From assembly GCA_017301995.1 (NCBI GenBank), contig JAFLEH010000030.1, positions 1-64,000 of the forward strand: a stretch of DNA of 64,000 nucleotides, in the 5' to 3' direction. The DNA comes from Verrucomicrobiota bacterium. GTDB taxonomy: Bacteria > Verrucomicrobiota > Verrucomicrobiia > Verrucomicrobiales > Akkermansiaceae. Each line of letters opens with the position of its first letter. The first letter of the stretch is position 1. The position numbers were made by a program, and so were the translations under genes. The notes under the pieces were generated by a model that saw nothing but the letters and a program-made list of their open reading frames with translations, had not been told where the DNA came from and made no database searches. Of the stretch, positions 47,201 through 56,205 are shown in pieces.

Positions 47201-48664
47201 CTGGCCGAAAGCACCGCCGCCACGTTCAACCACTCCGCGGGAAACCTGGTGATGAACGCTCCTGTCCAATACTGGGATGTCGTCGTCGGACAGTTCGCCG
47301 CCGCCACTTGGAACCAAACCGGCGGCACCGCCAATCTCAACATCGGCGCGCTCTATGTGGGCAACAACATCGGTTCCGCCGGCACCGCGCTCAATCTCAG
47401 CGGCGGGTCGTTCTCGATCAATGGCACGGCGGGAACCACCGACCGCGGCCTGATTCTGGCGGTGCGCGCCGATGCCGCGCTCAATATCACGGGCACGGCG
47501 GCGGTCACGATCCCGGTGCTCCAATACGGACACTCCCCGGGAGTTAGCCTTGCCGGAATCACCGGAACCGTCAATCTGGACGGAGGAACCCTGACCGCCG
47601 AAACCGTCAAGAAAAACAGCGCCGGAACCGCCATCTTCAATTTCAACGGCGGCTTGCTCAAGGTGCCCGCCACCACCACCACCCTGATGTCCGGCCTAAC
47701 CACCGCCAACGTCCGCGATGGCGGCGCGCGCATCGACACCAACGGGTTCACGGCCACCCTGGCCCAACCGCTGGTTCACTCGACCGTCGGTGGCGACGCC
47801 GCGACTGACGGCGGTCTAACAAAGTCCGGAACCGGCAAACTGGTTCTAACCGGATCCAGCAACTTCACCGGCAACACCGCGGTGAACGCGGGCACCCTCC
47901 AGGTGGACGGCGAGCTCACCGCCAGCCCGCAGGTGACCGTGGCCGGCGGTGCCACTCTGGGCGGTTCGGGAACCATCTCGGGAACCGTTATCGCGGACGG
48001 CTCGGTCGCCCCGGGCGCCAGCGTCGGCACGCTGGCCACGGGGAGCGTCGATCTGACGGGCGGGACCTACGCCTGCGAGATCGACGGCGCCACCGCCGAC
48101 CGGTTGAACGTCACCGGCGATCTCGATCTAACCGGAGCGACGCTCGCGGTCACGGCGCTCAATCCGGCGACATTCACCGGTTCCGTGGTCATCCTAACCT
48201 ACACCGGCACCCTAACCGGAGACTTCGGGACTCCCGCCTTGCCCTCCGGCATCACGCTGGAGCATGACGCCAACGCCAAGGAATTCCGCCTCGTGCGCGG
48301 CGGCGATTTCTATGCGTGGGCCACCGCCAACAGCGTCACCGGCGGTCCTAACGGCGACTCCGACAACGACGGCATCCGCAACCTCGTCGAATACGCGCTG
48401 GCCCTGAATCCGGCCGGCGCCGATGGCCAGGCGGGCAGTTACAACCCGGCCACCGGGGCGATCTCCTTCACCAAGCGGCAGGACGCCATCGACAACGGAG
48501 ACGTCACCTATATAATCCAAACCTCACCGGACCTGGTCAATTGGACGCCCGCCGTCACCCATGGGTCCGGCAACACCTCGACCACCATCTCCACCACTCT
48601 AACCGTGGACGGTCCGAAGAAATTCGCCCGCCTCTCGGTGACCACCTCCGCCACCGCTCCCTGA
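44276..48664 (+). CDS. Giant surface protein with autotransporter-associated beta-strand repeats (1462 aa)
   Basis: A signal peptide (PSFNPLLIASALLSSGIAQA) precedes a DNRLRE-like beta domain (residues about 25-190, with DRTYIHFDLSSLAGVTLTS). Many repeats of the form GGLTKSGNGTLKLTSVNSYT / GAININGGTLEA follow (autotransporter-associated beta-strand repeat), interrupted around 620-700 by a chitobiase/Big-like domain (PGATIYYTLDGSVPT). The C-terminus has the verrucomicrobial module FYAWATANSV, DSDNDGIRNLVEYALALNP, then a last beta domain. There is no barrel-type translocator and no PEP-CTERM. It probably forms a long beta-helix at the cell surface. The paralogue follows after 19 bp. Confidence 0.88.
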   Translation: MKPSFNPLLIASALLSSGIAQAADYNWGTTTQNFTINRTDWGRDMPAYGTIDNSTGDMGIYWRGSSADRTYIHFDLSSLAGVTLTSNVSLNCAVNAQWGGVVTGSTVNTVNAAWTASNGSTAPGITTIAGATNATGTFTTGQIASWVVPQATFASYIGSPAYYGLALQGANGTTAHFNGTSTLTGSYTAGLVRVIGGTDWSAVTWDGGSSTATLASADASGGNLIISPGCTFSVTGTGTLGTGTFSGTISNAGTLSIDSSASQTLGGAISGAGGLTKSGNGTLKLTSVNSYTGAININGGTLEAAAATSGNASAIGNGSNTVNVATGATLLFSTNGRTAGYHSGTVNLNGGTITFNSADVSFASGRTLTLDIAPCTIDGSGQWRMRDANAKVAVTAAASGSTISVADLRLTTGGGGVHTFDVADGTATSDLTISSAVSGHFGGEKLTKSGDGTLALTGTNTYTGTTTVNGGTLALAGTLAGPVTVNAATLAGTGTLSNTVGISASGAIEPGGAGTTGTLTVNNTLTLAGETRMELTKTGATLDCDRIAGTGAVAFGGILKITASGDALQLGDSFQLFTGSGGFSQTFSSVETPALGTGLSWDITQLAVDGTITVVNYAAVPIFSIPAGGYIGAQSITLTSEPGATIYYTLDGSVPTLGSASGASPLSGITIPLSSTVTIRAFATKPGQASSTEASAVYTTIPTAVWNVDDNGLWSESAKWLESAIPDGAEIPVDFLTTSQLADTTVTLDSNRTVGSMTFGNANPINWTLAASNGAVLTLDNGAATPAITVDSNTATIAAPLAGFNGLDIGGAGTLVLSGANTYAGDTTVASGTTLKLGAADRLPDGGGKGNLALSGTLDLAGFSDTVNALTGNGPVVKSGAGTSTLTIGGADTTFTYDGVISNTEGTLSLRKNGTGTTTLTGIHAYNGTTTVNGGTLELPTGSSIGTATSGRVIAAAGTLALSGGTITTNGQGTFLAESTAATFNHSAGNLVMNAPVQYWDVVVGQFAAATWNQTGGTANLNIGALYVGNNIGSAGTALNLSGGSFSINGTAGTTDRGLILAVRADAALNITGTAAVTIPVLQYGHSPGVSLAGITGTVNLDGGTLTAETVKKNSAGTAIFNFNGGLLKVPATTTTLMSGLTTANVRDGGARIDTNGFTATLAQPLVHSTVGGDAATDGGLTKSGTGKLVLTGSSNFTGNTAVNAGTLQVDGELTASPQVTVAGGATLGGSGTISGTVIADGSVAPGASVGTLATGSVDLTGGTYACEIDGATADRLNVTGDLDLTGATLAVTALNPATFTGSVVILTYTGTLTGDFGTPALPSGITLEHDANAKEFRLVRGGDFYAWATANSVTGGPNGDSDNDGIRNLVEYALALNPAGADGQAGSYNPATGAISFTKRQDAIDNGDVTYIIQTSPDLVNWTPAVTHGSGNTSTTISTTLTVDGPKKFARLSVTTSATAP

Positions 48665-48683
48665 TCTCGAACCGCAACCGGCC

Positions 48684-51344
48684 ATGAAACCATCCTGCAA
48701 TCCATTCCTCGTTGCTTCCGCCCTGCTATCCGCTGGTGTCGCCAACGCCGATAATTACAACTGGGGATCCACCACCCAGAACTTCACCATCAACCGGACC
48801 GACTGGGGCCGGGACATGCAGCCCCACGGCACCATCGACAATACTTCAGGCGGCATGGGTATCTACTGGCGGGGTTCCGTGGCTGACCGAACCTACTTTC
48901 ATTTCGACCTCAGCTCGCTGGTTGGAGCCACAATCAATGGCAATGTCTCTCTCAATGCGGTGATCGACGCCGCCAACGGGGGGGTGGTCTCTGGTTCCAC
49001 CATCAACACGGTCAACGCCACCTGGACTGCCACCGCCGGCACTACGGCTCCCGGCATCACGGCCATCGCCGGGGCCACCAATGCCACTGGCACCTTCTCC
49101 ACCGGGCAAACCGCTTCCTGGGTGATTCCACAGGCCGCATTCTCCACCTATGTGGGTAGCTCTACCTTTTACGGACTGGCCCTCCAGGGAGCAAACGGTA
49201 CCAACGCCCATTTCAGCGGCACGCCGAACCTAACCGGCTCGTACACGGCAGGCTCGGTCCGTGTGATTGGCGGCACGGATTGGAGTGCGGTCACCTGGGA
49301 CGACGGCACCAGCACCGCCACGCTCGCATCGGCGGACGCCAGCGGCGGCAACCTGATCATCAGCGCGGGGAGCGCCTTCGCCGTCACCGGATCGGGAACC
49401 CTGGGTGGTGGTACGTTTTCCGGAACCATCTCCAATGCGGGCACCCTCAACCTCGGCAGTTCCTCCAACCAGATTCTCGGCGGCGCAATTTCGGGAGCGG
49501 GCGGTCTAACCAAGAGCGGCGCGGGAACCCTCAAGTTGACCGCCGTCAACTCCTACACCGGCGCGATCAACGTGAATGCCGGCACCCTCGAGGCGGCCGC
49601 GGCCACCAGCGGAAACGCCAGCGCCATCGGCAACGGGGCCAATACCATCAACATCGCGCAGGGAGCCACGCTGCTTTTCAGCACCAATGGCCGCACCGCC
49701 GGATACCACTCGGGGACGGTCAACCTCAACGGCGGCACCATCACCTTCAACACCGCCGACAACTCGTTCGCCGCCGGCAGAACACTCACCTTCGATACCG
49801 CGCCGGGCACCATCAGCGGCAGCGGGCAATGGCGCAGGCGCGACGGCAACAACAAGGTCATCGTGACGGCGGCGGCATCGGGTTCGACCATTTCCGTCGC
49901 CGACCTGAACCTTTACGACAACAACCCGGTGTTTGATGTGGCCGATGGCGCCCAAGCCGCCGACCTAACCGTTTCCTCGGGCATCTCCGGCGGCTCCAGC
50001 CTGGTCAAGACGGGCGCCGGCACTTTGCTGGTCACCGGCGCGGCCACCAGCCCCGTCACCGTCAACGCCGGGCTGCTCGAACTCGGCAGCGGCGGATCGA
50101 TCAATGTGTCGGGGTCCGGAACTCTGGTGGTGGGCGGGGCCTCGGGATCGACCGGCACGATGACGGTCAGTGGCGGCACGGTCACCCTCGGCACCAGGGA
50201 CCTGCTGGCCGGCAATACCAGTGGCAGTCACGGCATCCTCAACCAAACCGGGGGCACGGTGAGTATCGGCACCGGCTGGACCGGCATCGGCAACAATTCG
50301 ACCGGCGCGGTCAATCTGAGCGGTGGCTTGTTCGATTCGTCGGCTCGCTCGATGGTGGTCGGAGTCCGCGGCGACAGTTCTCTAACCGTCTCCGGCACTT
50401 CGGACGCCCGCATTTCCGCGGTGCAGATTTTCCACAGCGACGCCGTCACCGGCAGCGGGAAAACCGGCACGGTGAACCTCGACGGCGGAACGCTTCTAAC
50501 CGGCTCCGTGTCGCGCGGCACCGTTCTCAGCACCGGCGTGCTGAACCTCAACGGCGGCACCCTCAAGGCCAGCGGAAACAACGCCACCTTCGTGCAGGGC
50601 CTGACCCGAGCGAACGTCCGCAATGGCGGCGCGCGCATCGATACCAACGGTTTCAACATCACCATCGCCCAGGCGCTGGCACATTCCGACATCGGCGGCG
50701 ACAACGCCACCGACGGCGGGCTGACAAAATCCGGCTCCGGCACTCTCAATCTAACTGGATCGAATTCCTACACCGGAAACACCGCCGTCAACGCCGGCAC
50801 GCTGCTGGTCAACGGATCGCTGGGCTCCGGCACCGTCACCGTCGCTTCAGGAGCCACCCTTGGCGGCAGCGGAACGATCGGAGGCGCGTTGACCGTCAGC
50901 GGCGCGCTCACGCCGGGCAACTCGCCCGGCACGCTCACGCTCGCCAACACCGATCTGACCCTGGGAGCGAACAGCACGGCGTTGTTCGAACTGGGCGGTA
51001 CCACCCGCGGCAACGGCTCATCTAACTATGATAGCGTGCTCGGCATCAACACCCTGACCCTCGACGGCGCGTGGACGGTTAGTCTCGTCAATGGATTCAC
51101 TCCGGCGGAGAACGACTCCTTCGACCTATTCGACGCCGCGGGTGTCAATGCCGGCGCCTTCAACGTCGCCACCGATCTGTCGCTCCCGTCGCTCGGCGGA
51201 AGCCTCACCTGGAATACCTCCTCCTTCACCACCAACGGAATCATCACCGTGGTGCCCGAACCGGGCGCCGCGGCGCTACTTTCGTTAGGCCTGGCCGCCA
51301 TCGCCCGCCGCCGAAGGAACATGGGGTCAGTCCTCGCATGGTAA
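48684..51344 (+). CDS. Paralogous beta-strand-repeat surface protein with PEP-CTERM (886 aa)
   Basis: The signal peptide and the first ~400 residues are close to the preceding protein (NYNWGSTTQNFTINRTDWGR, DRTYFHFDLSSLVGATINGN), and the GLTKSGSGTLNLTGSNSYTG repeats continue. Later parts diverge, then rejoin it (ARIDTNGF region). It ends in VVPEPGAAALLSLGLAAIA plus RRRR, a PEP-CTERM tail: the exosortase sorting signal. So this paralogue is probably processed and anchored by an exosortase, while its neighbour is not. No exosortase gene is in the window. Seven residues after the Arg run are unusual but short. Confidence 0.9.
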   Translation: MKPSCNPFLVASALLSAGVANADNYNWGSTTQNFTINRTDWGRDMQPHGTIDNTSGGMGIYWRGSVADRTYFHFDLSSLVGATINGNVSLNAVIDAANGGVVSGSTINTVNATWTATAGTTAPGITAIAGATNATGTFSTGQTASWVIPQAAFSTYVGSSTFYGLALQGANGTNAHFSGTPNLTGSYTAGSVRVIGGTDWSAVTWDDGTSTATLASADASGGNLIISAGSAFAVTGSGTLGGGTFSGTISNAGTLNLGSSSNQILGGAISGAGGLTKSGAGTLKLTAVNSYTGAINVNAGTLEAAAATSGNASAIGNGANTINIAQGATLLFSTNGRTAGYHSGTVNLNGGTITFNTADNSFAAGRTLTFDTAPGTISGSGQWRRRDGNNKVIVTAAASGSTISVADLNLYDNNPVFDVADGAQAADLTVSSGISGGSSLVKTGAGTLLVTGAATSPVTVNAGLLELGSGGSINVSGSGTLVVGGASGSTGTMTVSGGTVTLGTRDLLAGNTSGSHGILNQTGGTVSIGTGWTGIGNNSTGAVNLSGGLFDSSARSMVVGVRGDSSLTVSGTSDARISAVQIFHSDAVTGSGKTGTVNLDGGTLLTGSVSRGTVLSTGVLNLNGGTLKASGNNATFVQGLTRANVRNGGARIDTNGFNITIAQALAHSDIGGDNATDGGLTKSGSGTLNLTGSNSYTGNTAVNAGTLLVNGSLGSGTVTVASGATLGGSGTIGGALTVSGALTPGNSPGTLTLANTDLTLGANSTALFELGGTTRGNGSSNYDSVLGINTLTLDGAWTVSLVNGFTPAENDSFDLFDAAGVNAGAFNVATDLSLPSLGGSLTWNTSSFTTNGIITVVPEPGAAALLSLGLAAIARRRRNMGSVLAW

Positions 51345-51433
51345 CATTTTTCGAGTTCGGATAGGACGGTTTCCGGAATGTTTGGCTGTCCGGTGAAAGT
51401 CGGGCTGGGAAGTTCACGTGTGATAGGGCAGCC

Positions 51434-53725
51434 ATGAACTTCCGCATCGCAGCCCTCCTTATTGGTTTGGCACCCTCCTGTCCGGCGGATGCCTCCGATC
51501 CGCCGATCCGGTTGGCAACCGGGAAACAAACCGTCTATCGGATCGTGCTGCCGGACGCTCCGTCCGAGCCGGAGCGCCATGCGGCGGAGGAGTTGGCGGC
51601 GTTTCTGAAACAATCGACCGGTGCGGAGTTTCCGGTCGTTGGCGAATCGGGCGCGGGCGATGGCCCGGCGATTCTGGTGGGTTGGGGCGCCCGGGCGAAG
51701 GCGCTCGCCACCTCGTGGAAGCCCGCGCAATTCGGGGCCGAGGAGTTCGTCATTGAAACCCATCCGCCGCATCTGGTGCTGGCCGGAGGATCGCCCCGCG
51801 GGACGCTGTACGCGGTTTACACGTTTCTGGAGGAAAACGTCGGATGCCGGTGGTTTTCCTCGCAATTCAGCGTGGTGCCGACGCATCCGGATCTATCCGT
51901 CAAGCCGCTGCGCGACCACCGGCGGCCGGCGTTCGAGTATCGCGAACCGTTCGCGTTCGACAGCTTCGACGGTGATTGGGCGGTCCGCAACAAGTGCAAC
52001 GGCCATGCCGCGCGGCTGGATGCGGCGCGCGGCGGACAGATAACCTATCAGGGATTCGTCCACACGTTTCTGTCCTTGGTGCCGCCGGACGAATTCTTCG
52101 CGGAGCACCCGGAGTATTTCTCGGAAATCGACGGCAAACGGGTGAGGGATCACGGCCAGTTGTGCCTGACCCATCCGGATCTGCCCGGCGTGGTCGCGGA
52201 TCGGGTGATCGCCCTGCTCAAGGACGCGCCGCAGTCCACCATCGTGTCGGTCTCCCAGAACGACTGGGCCGGCTGGTGCCAGTGCGAGCGCTGCCGCAAG
52301 GCCGCGGATGCGGAGGGCGGGGTCTCCAGCCCGCTGATCGCCTTCGTCAACGCGGTGGCCGCGCGGGTTGGCAAGGTCCGGCCCGATGTGGCGATCGACA
52401 CCCTCGCCTATCAACAATCCCGCAGGCCGCCGCGGACCGCGAAACCGCTGCCCAATGTGATTGTCAGGCTGTGCAGCATCGAGTGCTCGTTCTCCAAACC
52501 GCTCGGGGCGGCGGACAGCGGACCCAATCTCGCCTTCGCCCGCGACATCGAAGGGTGGTCGAAACTTTGCCAGCGATTGTATATATGGGACTACGTGACC
52601 AACTTCGCGCATTATGTGCAGCCGCATCCGAATTTCCGGGTTCTCCGGCCGAATCTGGAGTACTTCGCGAAAAACGGCGTGAAGGGCGTGTTCGAGCAGG
52701 GATCCTATCAATCGCCGGGTGGGGAGTTTCAGGAAATGCGGTCCTGGGTCCTCGCCAAACTGCTGTGGGATCCCACGGCGGACGCCGACAAGCTGGTCAA
52801 CGAGTTCCTAACCGGATACTACGGAGCCGCCGCGCCCAAGATCCGCGAGTACTTCGACCTGATGCACGACGCGGTCGCCAAGTCGGGCGATGAACTCGGG
52901 TGCTATTCGCCCTCGACCGCCCGGTTTCTATCAAAGGAGAATCTCCTGAAGGCGGAAAGCCTGTTGGGTGAAGCGGCTCTAATCGCAACGGCCACCGGCG
53001 ACAAAAACCTCGGCAACCGTGCGATGCGGGAAATCCTGCCGGTCTGGTATGTCATGCTCACCCGGGAAGCGGAGTTCGCGCGGATGGATGTGAGAGAATC
53101 GCGGGCGCCGGTTGCGAATTCGAGGCGCGACCGGTTCTTCGAATGCGCCGGCCCGGGCATGACCCATGTGAGCGAAGGGCGCACGCTGGACGACTTCCGG
53201 CGTTCCCTGCCATCCTCGCCCCGGCGCCGGGCCGTGGCAACCGCGCCGCCGGGCTGCGGAAATCCACCCGGACCCGCTTGGCTGGACTTCCAGGACGACG
53301 GTTTCAATCTGGCGAAACCGGGCGAGTGGGCGAATCTCGAAGCCGATCCCGCGGCTTCCGACGGTGTGGCGGCGCGTATGCCCGGCAATCACAACGAATG
53401 GGCCGTGCAACTTCCGTTGGACGCGCCCGCGTTGGCCAAAAATCCGGATCGGAAATGGCATATCTCGGTGGCGGTTAGGGTCGAGCGCGCGGGCGGCGAA
53501 GGCATCGCGTTCACCTACGGCATCTACGATCACGAAACCCGCAAGGGCCTCGGCGGCGGCTCCGTCAAAGCATCCGACACCGGAAACGGAACCTATCAAC
53601 TTTACGACCTCGGCATCCACACCGCCTCCCCCGGCCGCACGCTGTGGGTGGCCCCCGCGGCGAACGCCGCGAACGCGCCAGCCATCTGGGTGGACCGCTT
53701 CATCCTCAGGGCCGCGGAAGAGTGA
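51434..53725 (+). CDS. Secreted DUF4838-domain protein (GH67-like N-domain)
   Basis: 763 residues. A signal peptide (NFRIAALLIGLAPSCPADA) is followed by a small alpha/beta domain (about 25-150) of the kind seen before GH67/GH20 barrels (PERHAAEELAAFLKQSTGAE, VLAGGSPRGTLYAVYTFLEE). A barrel-like domain of DUF4838 type follows with SVSQNDWAGWCQCERC (a C-x-C-x-x-C motif), LCSIECSFSKPLG and IWDYVTNFAHYVQPHPNF. A beta-rich C-terminal domain ends it. The family is taken to be carbohydrate-active but its reaction is not established. It starts 89 bp after the surface-protein pair and could be cotranscribed. Confidence 0.85.
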   Translation: MNFRIAALLIGLAPSCPADASDPPIRLATGKQTVYRIVLPDAPSEPERHAAEELAAFLKQSTGAEFPVVGESGAGDGPAILVGWGARAKALATSWKPAQFGAEEFVIETHPPHLVLAGGSPRGTLYAVYTFLEENVGCRWFSSQFSVVPTHPDLSVKPLRDHRRPAFEYREPFAFDSFDGDWAVRNKCNGHAARLDAARGGQITYQGFVHTFLSLVPPDEFFAEHPEYFSEIDGKRVRDHGQLCLTHPDLPGVVADRVIALLKDAPQSTIVSVSQNDWAGWCQCERCRKAADAEGGVSSPLIAFVNAVAARVGKVRPDVAIDTLAYQQSRRPPRTAKPLPNVIVRLCSIECSFSKPLGAADSGPNLAFARDIEGWSKLCQRLYIWDYVTNFAHYVQPHPNFRVLRPNLEYFAKNGVKGVFEQGSYQSPGGEFQEMRSWVLAKLLWDPTADADKLVNEFLTGYYGAAAPKIREYFDLMHDAVAKSGDELGCYSPSTARFLSKENLLKAESLLGEAALIATATGDKNLGNRAMREILPVWYVMLTREAEFARMDVRESRAPVANSRRDRFFECAGPGMTHVSEGRTLDDFRRSLPSSPRRRAVATAPPGCGNPPGPAWLDFQDDGFNLAKPGEWANLEADPAASDGVAARMPGNHNEWAVQLPLDAPALAKNPDRKWHISVAVRVERAGGEGIAFTYGIYDHETRKGLGGGSVKASDTGNGTYQLYDLGIHTASPGRTLWVAPAANAANAPAIWVDRFILRAAEE

Positions 53726-53759
53726 TGCGGCATCCGCCGTTTCATCCGTGGCCGCCCCC

Positions 53760-54839
53760 TCACAGATAGGCCGTTAGCCCGGCGGTGGTCTCGCGGTCGA
53801 GCCGCCGGACCAGCGCGACGGTTAGGGAAATCATCGCGAGGTAGTCGTTGATGTCGATGATCGCGTTGTGGCAGTGGATGTAGCGGGCGGGGGTGCCCAG
53901 GACCACCGACGGAATCCCGTCGTTGGCCAGGTGGAACGATCCGGCGTCCGTTCCGCCGCTGCGACGGACGGTGACCTGATGGGGGATGCCCTCGGCGCGC
54001 GCGGTGTCGATGGCCAGCCGCGCCAGCCGCGGATTGGCGATGGCGGTGGGATCGAACATCCGGATCTGCACGCCGCCGCCGAGCCGTCCCTGGCTTTCGG
54101 AGCGGTTGAAACCGGGGCTGTCGTCGGCCGGCGGGCCTTCCAGCACGATCGCCACATCGGGCCTCGCGCGGACGGCGGCGGTACGCGCGCCGCGCAAGCC
54201 GACTTCCTCCTGCACCGTGCCGCACAGGATCAGCCGGTTGGGGTGGGCGGATTTTCCCAGAACCAGCCCGGCCTGGATCGTGCCGGCCATGCCCACCCGG
54301 TTGTCAAACGCCTTGGCCATGTACAGATCCTTGCCTCCGATGGCGGTGAACGAGGAAACCGGCGCGATCGGATCCCCTAACGAAATCCCCAGCCTCCCGG
54401 CGGCATCCTCCGCCGAGGCCGCGCCCACGTCGATGAACAACTGGTCGATGGACATCACCTGCCGTCGCTGGGCTTCCGGGAGGAAATGCGGCGGCTTCGA
54501 GCACACCACGCCGAGGCGTTTGTCGCCACCGCGGGTGAGGATTTCCACGCGCTGGGCGAGCAGATTGTGTTCCCACCATCCGCCGATGGCCACGAACTGG
54601 ATGAAACCGTCCGGGGTGATATGCTGGACCATGAAGCCCACCTCGTCCATGTGGCCGGCCACCAGCACCCGCGGGCCATCCGGGCCGGTCTCGCAAAACA
54701 CCGAACCGTTGCGGTCGGTGGTCAGGTCGCCGGTTTCCTGGAGTTCGTCCACGAAAATGGCGCGTACTTCGTCCTCATGGCCGGAAACCGCGTGGGCCTC
54801 CGTGAGTTCCTGCAGCAGGGAAAGAGCCTTGTCTCGCAT
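53760..54839 (-). CDS. M42-family metallo-aminopeptidase, second copy
   Basis: 359 residues. Motifs: VLVAGHMDEVGFMVQHI, AKAFDNRVGMAG, CGTVQEEVGLRGA, VLEGPPADDSPG, and the late IHCHNAIIDINDY. They match M42 peptidases and the copy at 3968-5047, which has the same length; overall identity looks only moderate. The start MRDKALSLLQELTEAHAVSG is the family's usual N-terminus; upstream in-frame residues are the shadow of the nuoA side. Probably cytoplasmic peptide turnover. Two different M42 proteins may handle different peptide sizes or ends. Confidence 0.9.
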   Translation of the reverse strand: MRDKALSLLQELTEAHAVSGHEDEVRAIFVDELQETGDLTTDRNGSVFCETGPDGPRVLVAGHMDEVGFMVQHITPDGFIQFVAIGGWWEHNLLAQRVEILTRGGDKRLGVVCSKPPHFLPEAQRRQVMSIDQLFIDVGAASAEDAAGRLGISLGDPIAPVSSFTAIGGKDLYMAKAFDNRVGMAGTIQAGLVLGKSAHPNRLILCGTVQEEVGLRGARTAAVRARPDVAIVLEGPPADDSPGFNRSESQGRLGGGVQIRMFDPTAIANPRLARLAIDTARAEGIPHQVTVRRSGGTDAGSFHLANDGIPSVVLGTPARYIHCHNAIIDINDYLAMISLTVALVRRLDRETTAGLTAYL

Positions 54840-54959
54840 GCCCCGCAGGGTGCCCGCGCCCAACAGCCTTGGCAAGGCGAATCCCGCCCGCGCGCGAAAA
54901 GACTCGACTGTCCACCCCGGCCGCGCTACACCGCGCGCGGCGGGCAGCCGCCATCCGCT

Positions 54960-55352
54960 ATGAGCCATTCGTTTTTTCCCGTCCTGATCTTTTTCGCCGT
55001 CGCGTTGGCCGTGCCGCTGGGCGCGCTGGCCGTGGCCCGCGTGTGGATGATGTTTCTCACCCCGCTCAAGCCGGGCAAGGACAAGCAGGCGCTCTACGAA
55101 TGCGGTGTGAACCCGCTTTCCGACCGCCAGACCCGGTTCCACTCGCAATATTACATGTTCGGCCTGCTGTTCCTGCTGTTCGATGTGGAAACCGTGTTTC
55201 TCCTGCCGTTCGCGGTGTCGTTCATGAAACTCCCGTGGCAGGCGTTCGTGGGCGCGATGATTTTCCTGCTGCTGCTGGCCGAGGGCCTGGTCTGGGCCTG
55301 GAGCAAGGGCCTGCTGGATTGGCGCGCGGTGCCCAAAGCCGCCAAACCCTGA
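54960..55352 (+). CDS. nuoA: NADH-quinone oxidoreductase subunit A
   Basis: 130 residues with three membrane helices. Family motifs: KQALYECGVNPLSDRQTRFH (the conserved Cys/Glu loop, usually YECGxxP), FHSQYYMFGLLFLLFDVETV (the F-D-V-E-x-x-F motif) and FLLPFAVSF. NuoA is a small membrane subunit of complex I at the quinone site. The gene is followed by panB, not nuoB, so the complex I genes are split in this genome or this is a second, orphan copy. Confidence 0.93.
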   Translation: MSHSFFPVLIFFAVALAVPLGALAVARVWMMFLTPLKPGKDKQALYECGVNPLSDRQTRFHSQYYMFGLLFLLFDVETVFLLPFAVSFMKLPWQAFVGAMIFLLLLAEGLVWAWSKGLLDWRAVPKAAKP

Positions 55353-55428
55353 CCCGCGCCCGCGTTTCCATCCGGGAAATTTTTCGAGTAGCCAGCCGGC
55401 CTATCCGGGCGTAGCTTGGCCGCGCACC

Positions 55429-56199
55429 GTGACCGCGACCGATAAAGCCGAAGCCCTGCGCCGCCGCAAAGGCGGAACGCCGATTTCCGCCCTGACCGCC
55501 TACGACTATCCGACCGCCCGGTTGCTCGACGAGGCCGGGGTGGATGTGCTGCTGGTGGGCGATTCGCTCGGCATGGTGGTGCTCGGGTTTCCGGATACCA
55601 CCCATGTCACGCTCGACCACATGCTCCACCACGTCGCGGCCGTGGCGCGGGCGAAACCGCGGGCGCTGGTGGTCGGGGACCTGCCCATCCACACCTACGA
55701 TACCCCGGCGGCGGCGGTCGAAACCGCCCGCCGGCTCGCAGCCGCCGGAGCCGACGCCGTGAAACTCGAAGGCGGCCTCGAAGTGATCGCCCAGATCCGC
55801 GCGGTCATCGCCGCGGGCATTCCCGTCATGGGCCATCTGGGCATGCTGCCCCAACGCGTGCTCGACGAAGGCGGCTACCGGAAAAAAGGCCGAACCCCCG
55901 AGCAATCCGAAGCCATCCTGGCCGGAGCCCGCGCCCTGACCGACGCCGGCGTCTGCGCCATCGTCCTCGAATCCGTCGTCCCGGAAACCGCCCGCAGCGT
56001 CAGCGCCGCCATCGCCGCGCCCACCATCGGCATCGGCAGCGGCGGCGAAACCTGCGACGGCGAAATCGCCGTGGTCACCGACCTCATCGGCTCGTTCCCC
56101 TGGTTTGTCCCGCCCTTCGCCCAACCCGAGGCCGACGTCGCCTCGGAAATCCGCCTCGCCGCCCGCCGCTACATTTCCCGCGTCTCGCCCGGAGTGTGA
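55429..56199 (+). CDS. panB: 3-methyl-2-oxobutanoate hydroxymethyltransferase
   Basis: 256 residues, typical. Motifs: ISALTAYDYPTARLLDEAGV, LLVGDSLGMVVLGFPDTTHV (metal Asp), VVGDLPIHTYDT, GADAVKLEGG, MGHLGMLPQRV (catalytic region) and a GIGSGGETCDGEI end. The enzyme adds a hydroxymethyl group from 5,10-methylene-THF to ketoisovalerate, the first step of pantothenate synthesis. The start is GTG. No panC is beside it. Confidence 0.95.
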   Translation: MTATDKAEALRRRKGGTPISALTAYDYPTARLLDEAGVDVLLVGDSLGMVVLGFPDTTHVTLDHMLHHVAAVARAKPRALVVGDLPIHTYDTPAAAVETARRLAAAGADAVKLEGGLEVIAQIRAVIAAGIPVMGHLGMLPQRVLDEGGYRKKGRTPEQSEAILAGARALTDAGVCAIVLESVVPETARSVSAAIAAPTIGIGSGGETCDGEIAVVTDLIGSFPWFVPPFAQPEADVASEIRLAARRYISRVSPGV

Positions 56200-56205
56200 A
56201 GGCCC

